Shown here: positions 18,000 through 26,501 of the stretch, one piece after another
How the letters are laid out: each line of letters opens with the position of its first letter
Numbering within the stretch: the first letter of the stretch is position 1
Source of the DNA: Cyclobacteriaceae bacterium
GTDB taxonomy: Bacteria; Bacteroidota; Bacteroidia; Cytophagales; Cyclobacteriaceae
Direction: 5' to 3'
Assembly: GCA_028284125.1 (NCBI GenBank)
Contig: JANQSI010000004.1
Coordinates: forward strand, 362,038 to 426,037
DNA: 64,000 bases
Program-made: the position numbers and the translations under genes
Notes under the pieces: model-generated
The model's database searches: none
What the model saw: the letters and a program-made list of their open reading frames with translations, nothing else
What the model was told of the DNA's origin: nothing

Positions 18000-18028
18000 A
18001 ACGGCTTCAAGCAGAGGCCGTTCTTTTT
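18000..18028 (+). terminator. terminator-like leader hairpin upstream of greA (attenuator candidate)
   Basis: AACGGC (18000-18005) pairs with GCCGTT (18017-18022) and is followed by CTTTTTT. It lies between the predicted promoter and the greA start, so it can only end greA leader transcripts. This resembles an intrinsic attenuator. Confidence 0.6.
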
Positions 18029-18048
18029 TGTTTAAAGGGGAGAGACAA

Positions 18049-18519
18049 ATGGCAGTTAATTATTACACAAAAGACGGATTACAGAAGCTCAAGGATGAAC
18101 TTCAGGAATTAAAGACAAAGGGTCGTGCGGATATGGCAAAACAAATTGCTGAAGCACGTGATAAGGGTGATTTAAGCGAAAATGCAGAGTATGATGCGGC
18201 TAAGGAAGCCCAGGGTTTGATGGAGCTTAAAATTTCAAAACTTGAGACGGTAATTGGAAATGCCAGGGAAATTGATGAATCTTCTATTGATACATCGAAA
18301 GTTTCTATCCTTTCTTCAGTGAAGATTAAGAATAGTTCGAACGGAATGCAGATCACCTACCAGTTGGTAGCTGAGGAAGAAGCTGATTTGAAGTCAGGTA
18401 AAATATCCGTTCAATCGCCTATTGGAAAAGGGCTTTTAGGAAAGAAAAAAGGTGAAAAAACCAAAATTAAAGTTCCTGCCGGTGAGATGGAATTCGAAAT
18501 TCTAGATATCTCTGTCTGA
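18049..18519 (+). CDS. greA: transcription elongation factor GreA
   Basis: Rescues backtracked RNA polymerase by stimulating transcript cleavage. 156 aa from ATG 18049, which begins MAVNYYTKDGLQKLKDELQE and is preceded by an unusually good ribosome site (AGGGGAGA). An upstream in-frame TTG at 18028 is not needed. The N-terminal coiled coil contains the acidic tip ARDKGDLSENAEYDAAKEAQG, whose Asp/Glu pair reaches into the polymerase. The C-terminal FKBP-like domain has SPIGKGLLGKKKGEKTKIKVPAGEMEFEIL. It overlaps the HIT gene by one base (TGATG), so the two are coupled. Confidence 0.97.
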   Translation: MAVNYYTKDGLQKLKDELQELKTKGRADMAKQIAEARDKGDLSENAEYDAAKEAQGLMELKISKLETVIGNAREIDESSIDTSKVSILSSVKIKNSSNGMQITYQLVAEEEADLKSGKISVQSPIGKGLLGKKKGEKTKIKVPAGEMEFEILDISV

Positions 18520-18911
18520 TGCCATCCATTTTTACGAGAATCATCGATCGTGAAATTCCGGCACATATTGTTGCGGAATCTGATGAGTTCCTTGCGTTTC
18601 TTGACATTAATCCACTAGTCGAATGCCACACGCTAGTAATTCCTAAGAAGGAAATTGATTATTTGTTTGATTTAGACGATGAGACTTTAGCTGGACTTAA
18701 TCTCTTTGCCAAAAAAGTAGCAAAGGCCATCGATTCCGTTTCTGATTGTGAACGTGTTGGAGTTTCAGTTATTGGGTTGGAAGTACCGCATGCACATGTT
18801 CATTTAATTCCTATCAATTCGATCGATGATATGAATTTTGGGCGGATGAAATTATCTCCCAGCAAGGAAGAACTTGCTGCTACTGCTGAGAAAATTAAAG
18901 CTGCTTTTTAG
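18519..18911 (+). CDS. HIT family nucleotide-binding protein
   Basis: Histidine-triad protein of 130 aa, probably a purine nucleoside phosphoramidase/hydrolase of the HINT type. It begins MPSIFTRIIDREIPAHIVAE, the standard start of the branch. The triad H91-x-H93-x-H95 is in VPHAHVHLIP, with the middle histidine as nucleophile. It starts within the stop codon of greA (TGATG), an arrangement frequent in Bacteroidota, so expression should follow greA. The stop codon overlaps the minus-strand WYL-like remnant at 18908. Confidence 0.93.
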   Translation: MPSIFTRIIDREIPAHIVAESDEFLAFLDINPLVECHTLVIPKKEIDYLFDLDDETLAGLNLFAKKVAKAIDSVSDCERVGVSVIGLEVPHAHVHLIPINSIDDMNFGRMKLSPSKEELAATAEKIKAAF

Positions 18912-18988
18912 TATTTCAGATTCTTCATTTTGTTCAGAATGATGATGGCGGTCAACCTGGCCAGCCTTGGCTTTTCATCTTCTTCCAT
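18908..18988 (-). pseudogene. remnant N-terminus of a WYL-domain transcriptional regulator
   Basis: The frame MEEDEKPRLARLTAIIILNK then MKNLKY and a stop resembles the first helix of YafY-like HTH-WYL regulators, which typically start (K)PRLARLTAIITxLQSK. Everything after about residue 20 (wHTH and WYL) is gone. I read this as a decayed gene at the edge of the islet at 19.2-19.9 kb. It is short, so a chance match is possible. Confidence 0.4.
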
Positions 18989-19170
18989 ATCGGTTGATCG
19001 CAATTAGTGGCCATGTTGAAAGTAAATGTCCATTGATACAAAGCGTAATGTTTTATAGGAGTTTCGACCTTGGCTTCAAAATATCATTTAAAACAATTGA
19101 TCACGCGAAATCTTTGTTGATGTTAACCTTTTTAAGAATTTTGGGATTAGGTAAAGTGGTATTAGAGGAA

Positions 19171-19185
19171 CGCGTTACAAACGCG
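19171..19185. repeat. REP-like small palindrome
   Basis: CGCGTT-ACA-AACGCG is a perfect 6-bp stem with a 3-base loop, followed by a second weaker arm pair ACGTGCAAACTACGG (about 19195-19210). The 226 bases between the WYL remnant and the small ORF contain no other gene. Short GC stems of this kind are typical of REP elements mobilised by Y1-type transposases; no such transposase is in the window. Confidence 0.4.
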
Positions 19186-19214
19186 CTGGTATTAGACGTG
19201 CAAACTACGGTTCT

Positions 19215-19355
19215 TTATTTTTTCTCCCTGGGTGGTGGAGTGGGTGGAGCACTTGGAACTCTTGGTGGTCCCGGGACACTATATTCTCGACGTTCTCGTA
19301 ATGGTTCCTTGCTTGGAGGGCTTGGAGGGTTACTAGGTTGGTGTTTATCTCCCAT
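19215..19355 (-). CDS. 46-aa proline-rich peptide, partner of the upstream SLATT-like gene
   Basis: Open frame from ATG (19353-19355) to TAA: MGDKHQPSNPPSPPSKEPLR, ERREYSVPGPPRVPSAPPTP, PPREKK. Sixteen of 46 residues are proline and the ends are charged. It starts 11 bases after the stop of the two-TM protein at 19367-19861, so the two form a likely operon. It has no membrane segment or signal. A plus-strand frame over the same DNA (18967-19386) gives a Gly/Leu-rich product that looks like the antisense shadow of these proline codons. Function is unknown; the peptide may bind SH3-like or WW-like surfaces or act as a disordered tether. EF-P would be expected to aid its translation. Confidence 0.6.
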   Translation of the reverse strand: MGDKHQPSNPPSPPSKEPLRERREYSVPGPPRVPSAPPTPPPREKK

Positions 19356-19366
19356 TTTTTACTATT

Positions 19367-19861
19367 TTACTTTACTCCATACTTAGCTAAGCTAAGTTCC
19401 CATTCGCTTATAGCTAATTTTTCAGTTTTCTTATCGTTTTCTATTCTCACCTTTAGGAACTTCTTAGAAAGGTTAAAAAATTTTTGGTAAATATTTCTAT
19501 AATTATCTTTCATTTCATCTTCCGTTAAATCACCTAAGGAAATTTGAAGCCACAGGTCATCAAGTTCATAATGACGTTCTTTGTAATGCAATTGTAACTC
19601 GTGGTACAATTCATAATCTCGTATCCTAGGAATATATGGCTTAGCTAGATTGATAAATTGACTTAATGCAATCAGAAACCCCCACAAGCCAGGAAATTCC
19701 GACCAAATGGCCCATCCACCTACACTTGCACTTGAGACAAATGTTGTAAACAAGTTAATTCCATCTGATAGCTTCCGTATACTAGAATTATGAATGCTAG
19801 CAAAAATTGCTTGATAGTCTGATGTTGTTAAATCTGACCATATTCTATCCTGTATATTCAC
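19367..19861 (-). CDS. two-transmembrane helical protein, SLATT-like
   Basis: 164-aa membrane protein. Residues 1-30 are polar helix, a first hydrophobic stretch runs about 35-53 (INLFTTFVSSASVGGWAIW), a second about 57-73 (PGLWGFLIALSQFINLA), then PYIPRIRDYELYHELQ leads into about 85 residues of charged helix. A two-TM hairpin followed by a long helical region is the layout of SLATT-type domains, which in other bacteria act as pore-forming effectors of nucleotide-signalling defence systems. I could not confirm family membership. No CD-NTase or SLOG gene is adjacent; instead a proline-rich 46-aa peptide follows by 11 bases. The flanks carry a REP-like palindrome and a regulator remnant, consistent with an acquired islet. 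Confidence 0.55.
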   Translation of the reverse strand: MNIQDRIWSDLTTSDYQAIFASIHNSSIRKLSDGINLFTTFVSSASVGGWAIWSEFPGLWGFLIALSQFINLAKPYIPRIRDYELYHELQLHYKERHYELDDLWLQISLGDLTEDEMKDNYRNIYQKFFNLSKKFLKVRIENDKKTEKLAISEWELSLAKYGVK

Positions 19862-20033
19862 AATAAAAAGTTAGAATCAATTAAAGATAATAAATATTAC
19901 AAAAAACTGTATCGATTTATTTAACATACAAAATGATTTGTGATTCCAAATCTTGCAGATGTCTTTTTTGCTTTTCCTTCATGAAAATCTATACCCCGAA
20001 ATCATAAAGTAAGACTCTAGTATGACCTTGTGC

Positions 20034-20717
20034 TCACCCCTCCAAAATAAATCCCTTGCCATGTACATTGATGATCTGAACGGCTGGGTCTTTTTTGAGG
20101 TATCGTCGGAGTTTGTGGATGAAAACGTCCATGCTCTTCCGGTTGAAGAAATCGCTTTCGCCCCACACGGATTTTAGGGCTTTGTTTCGGTCCAAGACTA
20201 CATTTTTATGTTCACAAAGAAGAAGCAGAATTTTGGCTTCTTTTTCTGTCAGGCGCTGTACTTCGCTATTGAAACTCAGGGCCTGGTTGGTGAAATCAAA
20301 TTGGTACTTTCCAATTGTGTGTTCAGTGACTCGGTGAATGGTTTCGCTTTCTGAAGAAGTTCGTTTGATCAAAGCTTTTACTCGTGCGATGAGCAATTCT
20401 TCATCAATCGGTTTCACAATGTAATCGTCACAACCGAGTCGGAAACCTTTCAGTTTGTCTACTTTCAATGCTTTGGCAGTCAGGAAAATGAAGGGAATGT
20501 CTGGATCTGCTTCTCGGATTTCTTTCGCCAAAGTGAAACCGTCTTTGACCGGCATCATCACGTCCAGTAAGCAGAGATCAAAGACGCCTTTCTTGAACGT
20601 TTCCAATCCATCTTCACCATTTTTTGCTAGCGTGACAGCAAAGTCATTGATCTCCAGGTATTCTTTGAGGATGTACCCGAAGCTTTCATCATCTTCAACT
20701 AAAAGTATTTTGCCCAT
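20034..20717 (-). CDS. OmpR-family response regulator
   Basis: Two-component regulator of 227 aa. Receiver domain: acidic pocket E8-D9-D10, phospho-acceptor D52 in CLLDVMMPVKDG, and conserved lysine about K102 in YIVKPIDEE. The C-terminal winged helix (about 135-227) shows LTEKEAKILLLLCEHKNVVLDRNKALKSVWG and MDVFIHKLRRYLKKDPAVQIINVHGKGF, the OmpR/PhoB DNA-binding pattern. It follows the histidine kinase by 3 bases in one operon. The adjacent divergent permease at 22203 is a plausible target. Confidence 0.93.
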   Translation of the reverse strand: MGKILLVEDDESFGYILKEYLEINDFAVTLAKNGEDGLETFKKGVFDLCLLDVMMPVKDGFTLAKEIREADPDIPFIFLTAKALKVDKLKGFRLGCDDYIVKPIDEELLIARVKALIKRTSSESETIHRVTEHTIGKYQFDFTNQALSFNSEVQRLTEKEAKILLLLCEHKNVVLDRNKALKSVWGESDFFNRKSMDVFIHKLRRYLKKDPAVQIINVHGKGFILEG

Positions 20718-20720
20718 GGA

Positions 20721-22034
20721 TCAGCTAAATGGAAAGTATAGCAGAAATTCACTCCCATCATTGGGTTTGCTCTTGAGCCCGACCTGTCCCTTATGTTCGT
20801 CAATGATCTTTTTCACGTAACTAAGCCCTAACCCAAATCCTTTGGCATTTTGGACATTGCCCGTTTCGGCTCGATAGAATTTATCAAAAATGTATTTCTG
20901 AATTTCCTCACCGATACCTATGCCATTGTCTTTGATGGAAATTTCAATTCCCTGTGAGCTGTCATAGGTTGTGATTGAAATGTGCGGGACATCAACAGTA
21001 TATTTCAGCGCGTTATCAATCAGATTATAAATGATATTTACAAGATGTGTTCGGTCCGCCAAAACTTCTGATTTTGTAGCGTTCAGTTTAAGATCAATGT
21101 CGCCATTTCGCTTGCTAACCACCAGGTGCATGCTTTCGACCACCTGGTTGATGACTTCATGTACATCCAGTTGTTTTTTCTCCAAAGTGAAATTGCCGGA
21201 ATCGATCATAGCGATCTGCAGCACTTTGTCCACCTGTCCCTCCAGTCGCTTGCTTTCAAGCTCGATGAGGTCCAGGTAATTAGATTTTTTCCTTTTATCC
21301 ACCTTTTTATCACCTTTCAAAATGCTTGTCGCCAGTGAAATAGAAGCAATAGGAGTTTTGAACTCATGTGTGAGATTATTGATAAAATCGTTCTTGATTG
21401 CTGAGAGTTTTTTCTGTCGTTGGATGATGATGAGTGTGTAGACAAAACACCCGATCAGCAATGCTATAAATAAAACAGAAAGAATTAGCGCACCACTGGA
21501 TTGAGCAAACACATAGGCGTCCTGACTTGGAAAAAATAACGCAAGATGAAAGCTATTCTTAGATGCATAACCAGCTGCACAAGTAAGGTTTGCCCAGCCA
21601 TGACCTCTTTCTTGTGGATTTTCACAGTTGGCAAGCGCAAATTCGAGACTTGTTCCTTCATCGCCCATCACAAATTTGTAGTTAGGTCCATTACGGTCAT
21701 GCACATAAATGGCATACTCGTAGGGGATATCTAAACCAGATTCATCGAAAATTGGATCGATGATCTCCCTCATTTGTTGATCCATTTTAGGATCATTCAA
21801 TTGACCTGACTTGCGGACCCTATCGGCTGCACGAATTAACTCTTTGGGATAGTAGCTGTCCGAATCAAATGCATTTCCAATTTTAGTTGAGGCAAGATCT
21901 ACTTTGTGGAGGAACGTCTGCCTGTTGGTTTTGAGAGAAGATCTTAGGTTCTGAACTTGAAGAACGGACAATCCCACCAATGCCACCGTAGCGATTCCAA
22001 TCACGAAGAATATAGCTTTTCTGGATAACTTCAC
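20721..22034 (-). CDS. sensor histidine kinase
   Basis: Membrane sensor kinase of 437 aa. TM1 is at about 8-25 and TM2 at about 182-203; between them is a periplasmic domain of about 155 residues with two cysteines (C137 and C152). The H-box is LTHEFKTPIASISLA with phospho-accepting H223. The ATPase has N-box NIIYNLIDNALKYT, G1 DNGIGIG, F-box FDKFYR and G2 GFGLGLSYVKK. It has no HAMP domain. It is paired with the regulator at 20034, 3 bases downstream. The signal is unknown. It is divergent from the FtsX-type permease with about 168 bases between. Confidence 0.93.
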   Translation of the reverse strand: MKLSRKAIFFVIGIATVALVGLSVLQVQNLRSSLKTNRQTFLHKVDLASTKIGNAFDSDSYYPKELIRAADRVRKSGQLNDPKMDQQMREIIDPIFDESGLDIPYEYAIYVHDRNGPNYKFVMGDEGTSLEFALANCENPQERGHGWANLTCAAGYASKNSFHLALFFPSQDAYVFAQSSGALILSVLFIALLIGCFVYTLIIIQRQKKLSAIKNDFINNLTHEFKTPIASISLATSILKGDKKVDKRKKSNYLDLIELESKRLEGQVDKVLQIAMIDSGNFTLEKKQLDVHEVINQVVESMHLVVSKRNGDIDLKLNATKSEVLADRTHLVNIIYNLIDNALKYTVDVPHISITTYDSSQGIEISIKDNGIGIGEEIQKYIFDKFYRAETGNVQNAKGFGLGLSYVKKIIDEHKGQVGLKSKPNDGSEFLLYFPFS

Positions 22035-22202
22035 TTAGGCTGTTTTTGGACATTTATATTAGTGAAAGTATACGATTTGAAGGCCAAGAGTTGAGATTTT
22101 AACTCTTTTTTAACCACTTTAATTTTTCATTAAAACAACTTAACTCCTCGTTATTCCACCTTTTTTCGAACCGGTCGTAAGTTGACTCAAAGATTTACGA
22201 CG

Positions 22203-24569
22203 ATGAAAATATTCTTCAACCTGGCCCTTCGAAATTTCCTGAAATCTAAAGGTCTCAATAGCTTAAACGTTCTTGGTCTTTCCCTTGGATTAATTGCCTC
22301 TACTTTAATTATTCTTTATGCCGATCATGAATTTCATTATGATGGCTTCCACACAGATTCGCAAAATATCTATCGCCTGGAAGGAAAAACGAACGGTAAT
22401 CAGTGGTTTGCTAATCTTGGAATGGAACATGCTCGTGAGCTTAATTCAGGAAAGTATCCCGAAGTAAAGGATATGGTGATGCTTAATTCATCGCAAAAAG
22501 CTTTTTTGCAATACAAAGACAAAAAATTTGCTGAAAACAAAATTCATCGAACGAATCCGGGCTCAAATTTTTTTGATCTTTTCGAATTTAGAATTTTAGA
22601 AGGTGAGAAGAGCAGCATGCTTGAGGAACCTTACTCAGTCGTACTAACTGAATCTTTTGCGAAACGCTTCTTCGAGGATGTTTCACCAATGGGAGAGACC
22701 CTTGAATACGATACCTTACTATTGAAAGTGACGGGTGTCATCGAGGATCTTCCAACAAATTCTCATCTGGAATTTAACATCTTATATACGAACCCAAGAC
22801 TTTATAGCCTTAATCACTTTCATACCTTAACGTATTTGCAGTTACACAACGATGTAGATCCGATCGATTTACAAAATAAGATTCTGGAAATGGAAGGTGT
22901 TGCGTTCGATGAATTTCATGAACTCTCTGAAGTCCGCTTATTGAAATTACCAGATATCTACCTGGAGTCGGATGCAGCTTTTGGATCTGGTGGAAAAGGT
23001 GACCGGCTACAGTTGCTTGTTTTCCTTATCATCGGTGGGTTGATCCTACTAATTTCTGTTGCCAATTATGTGAATATGTCCTTGGCTATTTACCTCAGTA
23101 AGGGAAGGGAGGTCGGAGTTCGAAAAGTGTTTGGCGAATCTCAAGGGCAGATCATCAAGGCGTTCATTTATGAATCTTTTTTTATCACCTTAATCATTGT
23201 TCCATTGGTAATCATTGGTCTTGGGTTTGCCATACCAGTTTTTAATGATTTGCTCGGCGTAAGGCTTCATAATAAACTATTCACATCGCCTACATACCTT
23301 TCTTCAGCACTAGGTCTTGTGATCATAATCAGCCTTTTAACCGTGATTTATCCGGCTATTGCTCTAGCAAAAACTAAAACAAACGTCCTAATGAAAAGTA
23401 AGTCAATGATGAATGTTACGGGTGGAACACAATATCGAAACGCCTTAATATTTTTCCAGTTTGTTTTGCTTTTCACGCTTGGAATTTCCGCCTGGTTCAT
23501 GAACCGACAGATCAGTTATCTCGATAACAAGGAAATGGGTTTCGATCCTACTGGAGTTATCAAGATTGGAAACGCCTTCGAAATTGGGCGATTTGAAAAT
23601 TATGAATTGTTCAAAACCCAACTTCTTTCTTATCCACAAATCAGTGGTGTTTCTTTTGGGCCAATGATCGGTGATAACATGAACCCGTTAACATACAAGC
23701 CAGAAGGACAGGATGAGACATTTGAAAACTTGCTGTCCTACGGGGTTGATGTTGATTACTTCGATGTTATGGGGATGGACCTCACGCATGGAGATTTCAA
23801 AAAAGTGTTGAATTCTTCTGAAGATGGTCAAATCACTTCACTTGTCAATCATAGTTTTATTAAGCGGTTTGGTTGGGAAGATGATCCAATTGGGAAAAAA
23901 ATCATACTTAGACCTGGATCTGAAAATGAACTGAATCGAAAGGTATCGGGGGTGTTCAAGGATTTTCATTTTTTCACATTGAAGGAAAAAATCACTCCTC
24001 AAATCATTTCCCTTCGTCCTGATCCACGGTTTGTTAATACAAACATTTTGATTAGAGTAAATTCTGAGCTTACCGAAGCGACCAAGATAATTGAAGAACA
24101 ATGGTATAAGATCAGACCGAATATTCCTTTGGAATATGAACTCATGGAGGACGCGGTGAAAGAACTTTATGAGAAAGAACGTCAGACAAGCCTTGTAAGT
24201 CTTACTTTTTCACTATTGGCCATTTCACTTTCTATTTTGGGACTTGTTGGTTTTATGATTTACATCATTGGCCTTAAGTCAAAAGAAATGACAATGCGGA
24301 AAGTATTAGGAGCTTCTTTATTTCAGATTATCAGTTTTCTTAACAAAAAATTGTTCTTGGCTATTTTCTTGGCAGCACTTGCTGGAAGTGCAATGAGCTA
24401 TTGGTTGATCAGCAAATGGTTGGAGGATTATGCTTATACCATTACCCTTAGTCCGATTGTATTTATTGCTGCGATGGTCGTGGTTTACCTAATCGTCTTC
24501 ACAATAACCGCGTTACGATCGGTCAAGTGGGCCAGTGCTAATCCAGTGATTGCTTTGAAGGATGAGTGA
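22203..24569 (+). CDS. FtsX/MacB-type ABC transporter permease
   Basis: Permease of 788 aa from ATG 22203 (MKIFFNLALRNFLKSKGLNS); an upstream TTG at 22182 is in frame but less likely. Layout: TM1 near 20-40, MacB-type periplasmic core domain, three TMs (about 275-400, with GREVGVRKVFGESQGQIIKAF), a further TM, a second periplasmic domain, and a final FtsX block with SKEMTMRKVLGASLFQIISF and ending VKWASANPVIALKDE. This is the duplicated permease form common in Bacteroidota; it lacks the prefix domain of the two permeases at 29848 and 35054. No ATPase gene is nearby. A terminator follows at 24605. The neighbouring two-component pair may control it. Confidence 0.88.
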   Translation: MKIFFNLALRNFLKSKGLNSLNVLGLSLGLIASTLIILYADHEFHYDGFHTDSQNIYRLEGKTNGNQWFANLGMEHARELNSGKYPEVKDMVMLNSSQKAFLQYKDKKFAENKIHRTNPGSNFFDLFEFRILEGEKSSMLEEPYSVVLTESFAKRFFEDVSPMGETLEYDTLLLKVTGVIEDLPTNSHLEFNILYTNPRLYSLNHFHTLTYLQLHNDVDPIDLQNKILEMEGVAFDEFHELSEVRLLKLPDIYLESDAAFGSGGKGDRLQLLVFLIIGGLILLISVANYVNMSLAIYLSKGREVGVRKVFGESQGQIIKAFIYESFFITLIIVPLVIIGLGFAIPVFNDLLGVRLHNKLFTSPTYLSSALGLVIIISLLTVIYPAIALAKTKTNVLMKSKSMMNVTGGTQYRNALIFFQFVLLFTLGISAWFMNRQISYLDNKEMGFDPTGVIKIGNAFEIGRFENYELFKTQLLSYPQISGVSFGPMIGDNMNPLTYKPEGQDETFENLLSYGVDVDYFDVMGMDLTHGDFKKVLNSSEDGQITSLVNHSFIKRFGWEDDPIGKKIILRPGSENELNRKVSGVFKDFHFFTLKEKITPQIISLRPDPRFVNTNILIRVNSELTEATKIIEEQWYKIRPNIPLEYELMEDAVKELYEKERQTSLVSLTFSLLAISLSILGLVGFMIYIIGLKSKEMTMRKVLGASLFQIISFLNKKLFLAIFLAALAGSAMSYWLISKWLEDYAYTITLSPIVFIAAMVVVYLIVFTITALRSVKWASANPVIALKDE

Positions 24570-24604
24570 AAAAATCCATTGGTTTCTATACTTAGGTAAA
24601 TTGA

Positions 24605-24630
24605 GAAGGCGGCGAAAGTCGCCTTCTTTG
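24605..24630 (+). terminator. intrinsic terminator after the permease
   Basis: GAAGGCGGC-GAAA-GTCGCCTTC forms a 9-bp stem (one G-T pair) with a GAAA tetraloop, followed by TTTG. Confidence 0.85.
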
Positions 24631-24635
24631 TTATG

Positions 24636-25301
24636 CTATTTTCTCAGGCTGTATTGAACATCCATTTTTTCATTTTCCAATCTTAATTCCGTTCCGAAAT
24701 ACCAAATCCTCCAGGAAGTTTCATCATTTTCGAAGATGATTTTTTTGTGACGTGTATCAACAGTAACGTGTCCTTCTTCAACTAAAGAATCACTCTTTGT
24801 AATGGTGTAAGTTTTCTTGCTGTTCAAAGTGAACCAAGTATCATTCAGTCTTTCAACATTTCCTTTGGTTCTGATTTTGTAAAGCTCCCACCGACCTACA
24901 AGATCATTTTCAAATGATTGAAAATCCGGGATGCTTTTAATTTTCACAAATCTCAAATGGGTGGTTTTATGTGGGGTATCCAGCCCGGAAAGTCTAAGTG
25001 AGTTTTCAACTTTCTTTATTTTCCAATTGGTATTAAACCAGCGTTCATCATTACTTTTCAAAACCAGTTTCGAATCATTAAGTCCGTATATACCTACAAA
25101 ATCACCCGAGGTTGTAGATAGGGCAAATCTGTCGTCTGGCTGCATTTCAATAAAAGTCGGTTCAAAAGTTCTGTCAAGACCGTCAATGTTCACTTCTCTC
25201 AATGACCAAATACCTTTAAGTTCGGACTTCTCCAAAGTTTGACAGCTGATAGATAGAACGAGTAGAACGCAATTGAAAAGGAGTTTTTTGTTGACTAGCA
25301 T
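24636..25301 (-). CDS. lipoprotein with two lipocalin-like repeats
   Basis: 221-aa lipoprotein; lipobox LSISC with C20 after a hydrophobic start. The mature part has two related halves: LKGIWSLREVNIDGLDRTFEPTF (about 29-51) and LVGRWELYKIRTKGNVERLNDTW (about 134-156), each followed by beta strands. W-x-L at the start of each half matches the opening strand of lipocalin-like domains in Bacteroidota. Ligand unknown. It converges with the permease at 22203; the terminator lies between their stops. Confidence 0.65.
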   Translation of the reverse strand: MLVNKKLLFNCVLLVLSISCQTLEKSELKGIWSLREVNIDGLDRTFEPTFIEMQPDDRFALSTTSGDFVGIYGLNDSKLVLKSNDERWFNTNWKIKKVENSLRLSGLDTPHKTTHLRFVKIKSIPDFQSFENDLVGRWELYKIRTKGNVERLNDTWFTLNSKKTYTITKSDSLVEEGHVTVDTRHKKIIFENDETSWRIWYFGTELRLENEKMDVQYSLRK

Positions 25302-25442
25302 CTTGGATTAGGTTGCCTTGAGATAAGCAAAAAGCATTCCATCTGTAATTAAAGTTAAAGCTCGTAAAGACTGGTTTTGACCTTCCGGGAGTTTCGGAGT
25401 TTACTTGTCGTACTTACGATGAAATAATAGGTCATTGCTTAC

Positions 25443-25450
25443 TACTTTTG
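25443..25450 (+). promoter_or_regulatory. -7 box of the mdh promoter
   Basis: TACTTTTG fits TAnnTTTG and lies 39 bases before the mdh start. A matching -33 TTTG is not clear. Confidence 0.5.
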
Positions 25451-25489
25451 CGGTCCTCATATTATGGAAATTTCTAAACATCTAAAACA

Positions 25490-26428
25490 ATGAAAGTAAC
25501 AGTAGTAGGTGCCGGTGCTGTAGGTGCCAGTTGCGCAGAATATATCGCAATTAAAAACTTTGCATCAGAGGTGGTGCTAATAGATATCAAAGAAGGATTC
25601 GCTGAAGGAAAAGCAATGGATCTAATGCAAACCGCTTCCCTTAACAGCTTTGATACGAAGATTACCGGAACTACGAACGATTACTCTAAAACTGCGAACA
25701 GTGATGTTGCTGTTATTACTTCTGGAATTCCAAGAAAACCCGGAATGACACGTGAGGAGTTGATCTCGACTAATGCAGGCATTGTTAAATCTGTCGCTGA
25801 GAACTTGATCAAGCATTCTCCTGACGTGATCCTAATTGTTGTTTCCAACCCAATGGATACCATGACTTATTTGGCTCATAAAGCCACCGGACTTCCTAAA
25901 AATAGGATCATTGGAATGGGAGGAGCACTTGATTCTGCAAGATTTAAGTATCGATTAGCAGAAGCATTGGAATGCCCAGCTTCTGATGTAGATGGAATGG
26001 TGATTGGTGGACATAGTGACACGGGAATGATTCCATTGACGAGACTGGCCACCAGAAATAGTGTACCAGTTTCCAAATTCTTAAGCCAGGAACAAATGGA
26101 CTATGTGAAAGAAGAAACGAAAGTGGGTGGTGCTACGCTTACCAAACTTTTAGGAACCTCTGCATGGTATGCACCTGGTGCTGCTGTTTCAGCCCTTGTG
26201 CAAGCGATCGCTTGTGATTTGAATAAAATGTTTCCATGTTCTTCCCTATTGGATGGTGAGTACGGGCTTAGTGATGTTTGCGTGGGTGTGCCAGTAATTA
26301 TTGGAAAAAATGGAATCGAAAGGATTGTGGAAATTGAACTTGATGACGCTGAAAAATCCAATCTTGATGAGAGCACAGCTGCTGTTAAAAAAACAAATGA
26401 AATTCTCACGGAGATGAATTTGATCTAA
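25490..26428 (+). CDS. mdh: malate dehydrogenase, LDH-like type
   Basis: NAD-dependent oxidation of malate to oxaloacetate in the TCA cycle. 312 aa, normal for the type. NAD-binding GAGAVG at 8-13, with D32 after strand 2 suggesting NAD preference. Substrate arginines R82, R88 (in GIPRKPGMTREE) and R151; the catalytic pair is H175 in GGHSDTGM with its aspartate in the ALDSARF segment. R82 in this position distinguishes malate from lactate dehydrogenases. It is monocistronic with a clear terminator at 26455. Confidence 0.96.
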   Translation: MKVTVVGAGAVGASCAEYIAIKNFASEVVLIDIKEGFAEGKAMDLMQTASLNSFDTKITGTTNDYSKTANSDVAVITSGIPRKPGMTREELISTNAGIVKSVAENLIKHSPDVILIVVSNPMDTMTYLAHKATGLPKNRIIGMGGALDSARFKYRLAEALECPASDVDGMVIGGHSDTGMIPLTRLATRNSVPVSKFLSQEQMDYVKEETKVGGATLTKLLGTSAWYAPGAAVSALVQAIACDLNKMFPCSSLLDGEYGLSDVCVGVPVIIGKNGIERIVEIELDDAEKSNLDESTAAVKKTNEILTEMNLI

Positions 26429-26454
26429 GGTACTCCAACAACTTAGCCGGAAAG

Positions 26455-26481
26455 GCTGGACCGGGAGGTTCAGCTTTTTTT
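26455..26481 (+). terminator. intrinsic terminator of mdh
   Basis: GCTGGACC-GGGA-GGTTCAGC (8-bp stem, one G-T pair) followed by seven T, 27 bases past the mdh stop. Confidence 0.9.
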
Positions 26482-26501
26482 GTTATAAGAAACCGATAAT
26501 A

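Noticed and set aside
18967..19386. 139-aa plus-strand frame, Gly/Leu-rich
   Set aside because: It is the antisense shadow of the proline codons of the minus-strand 46-aa peptide and the REP-like DNA, and it has no family features.
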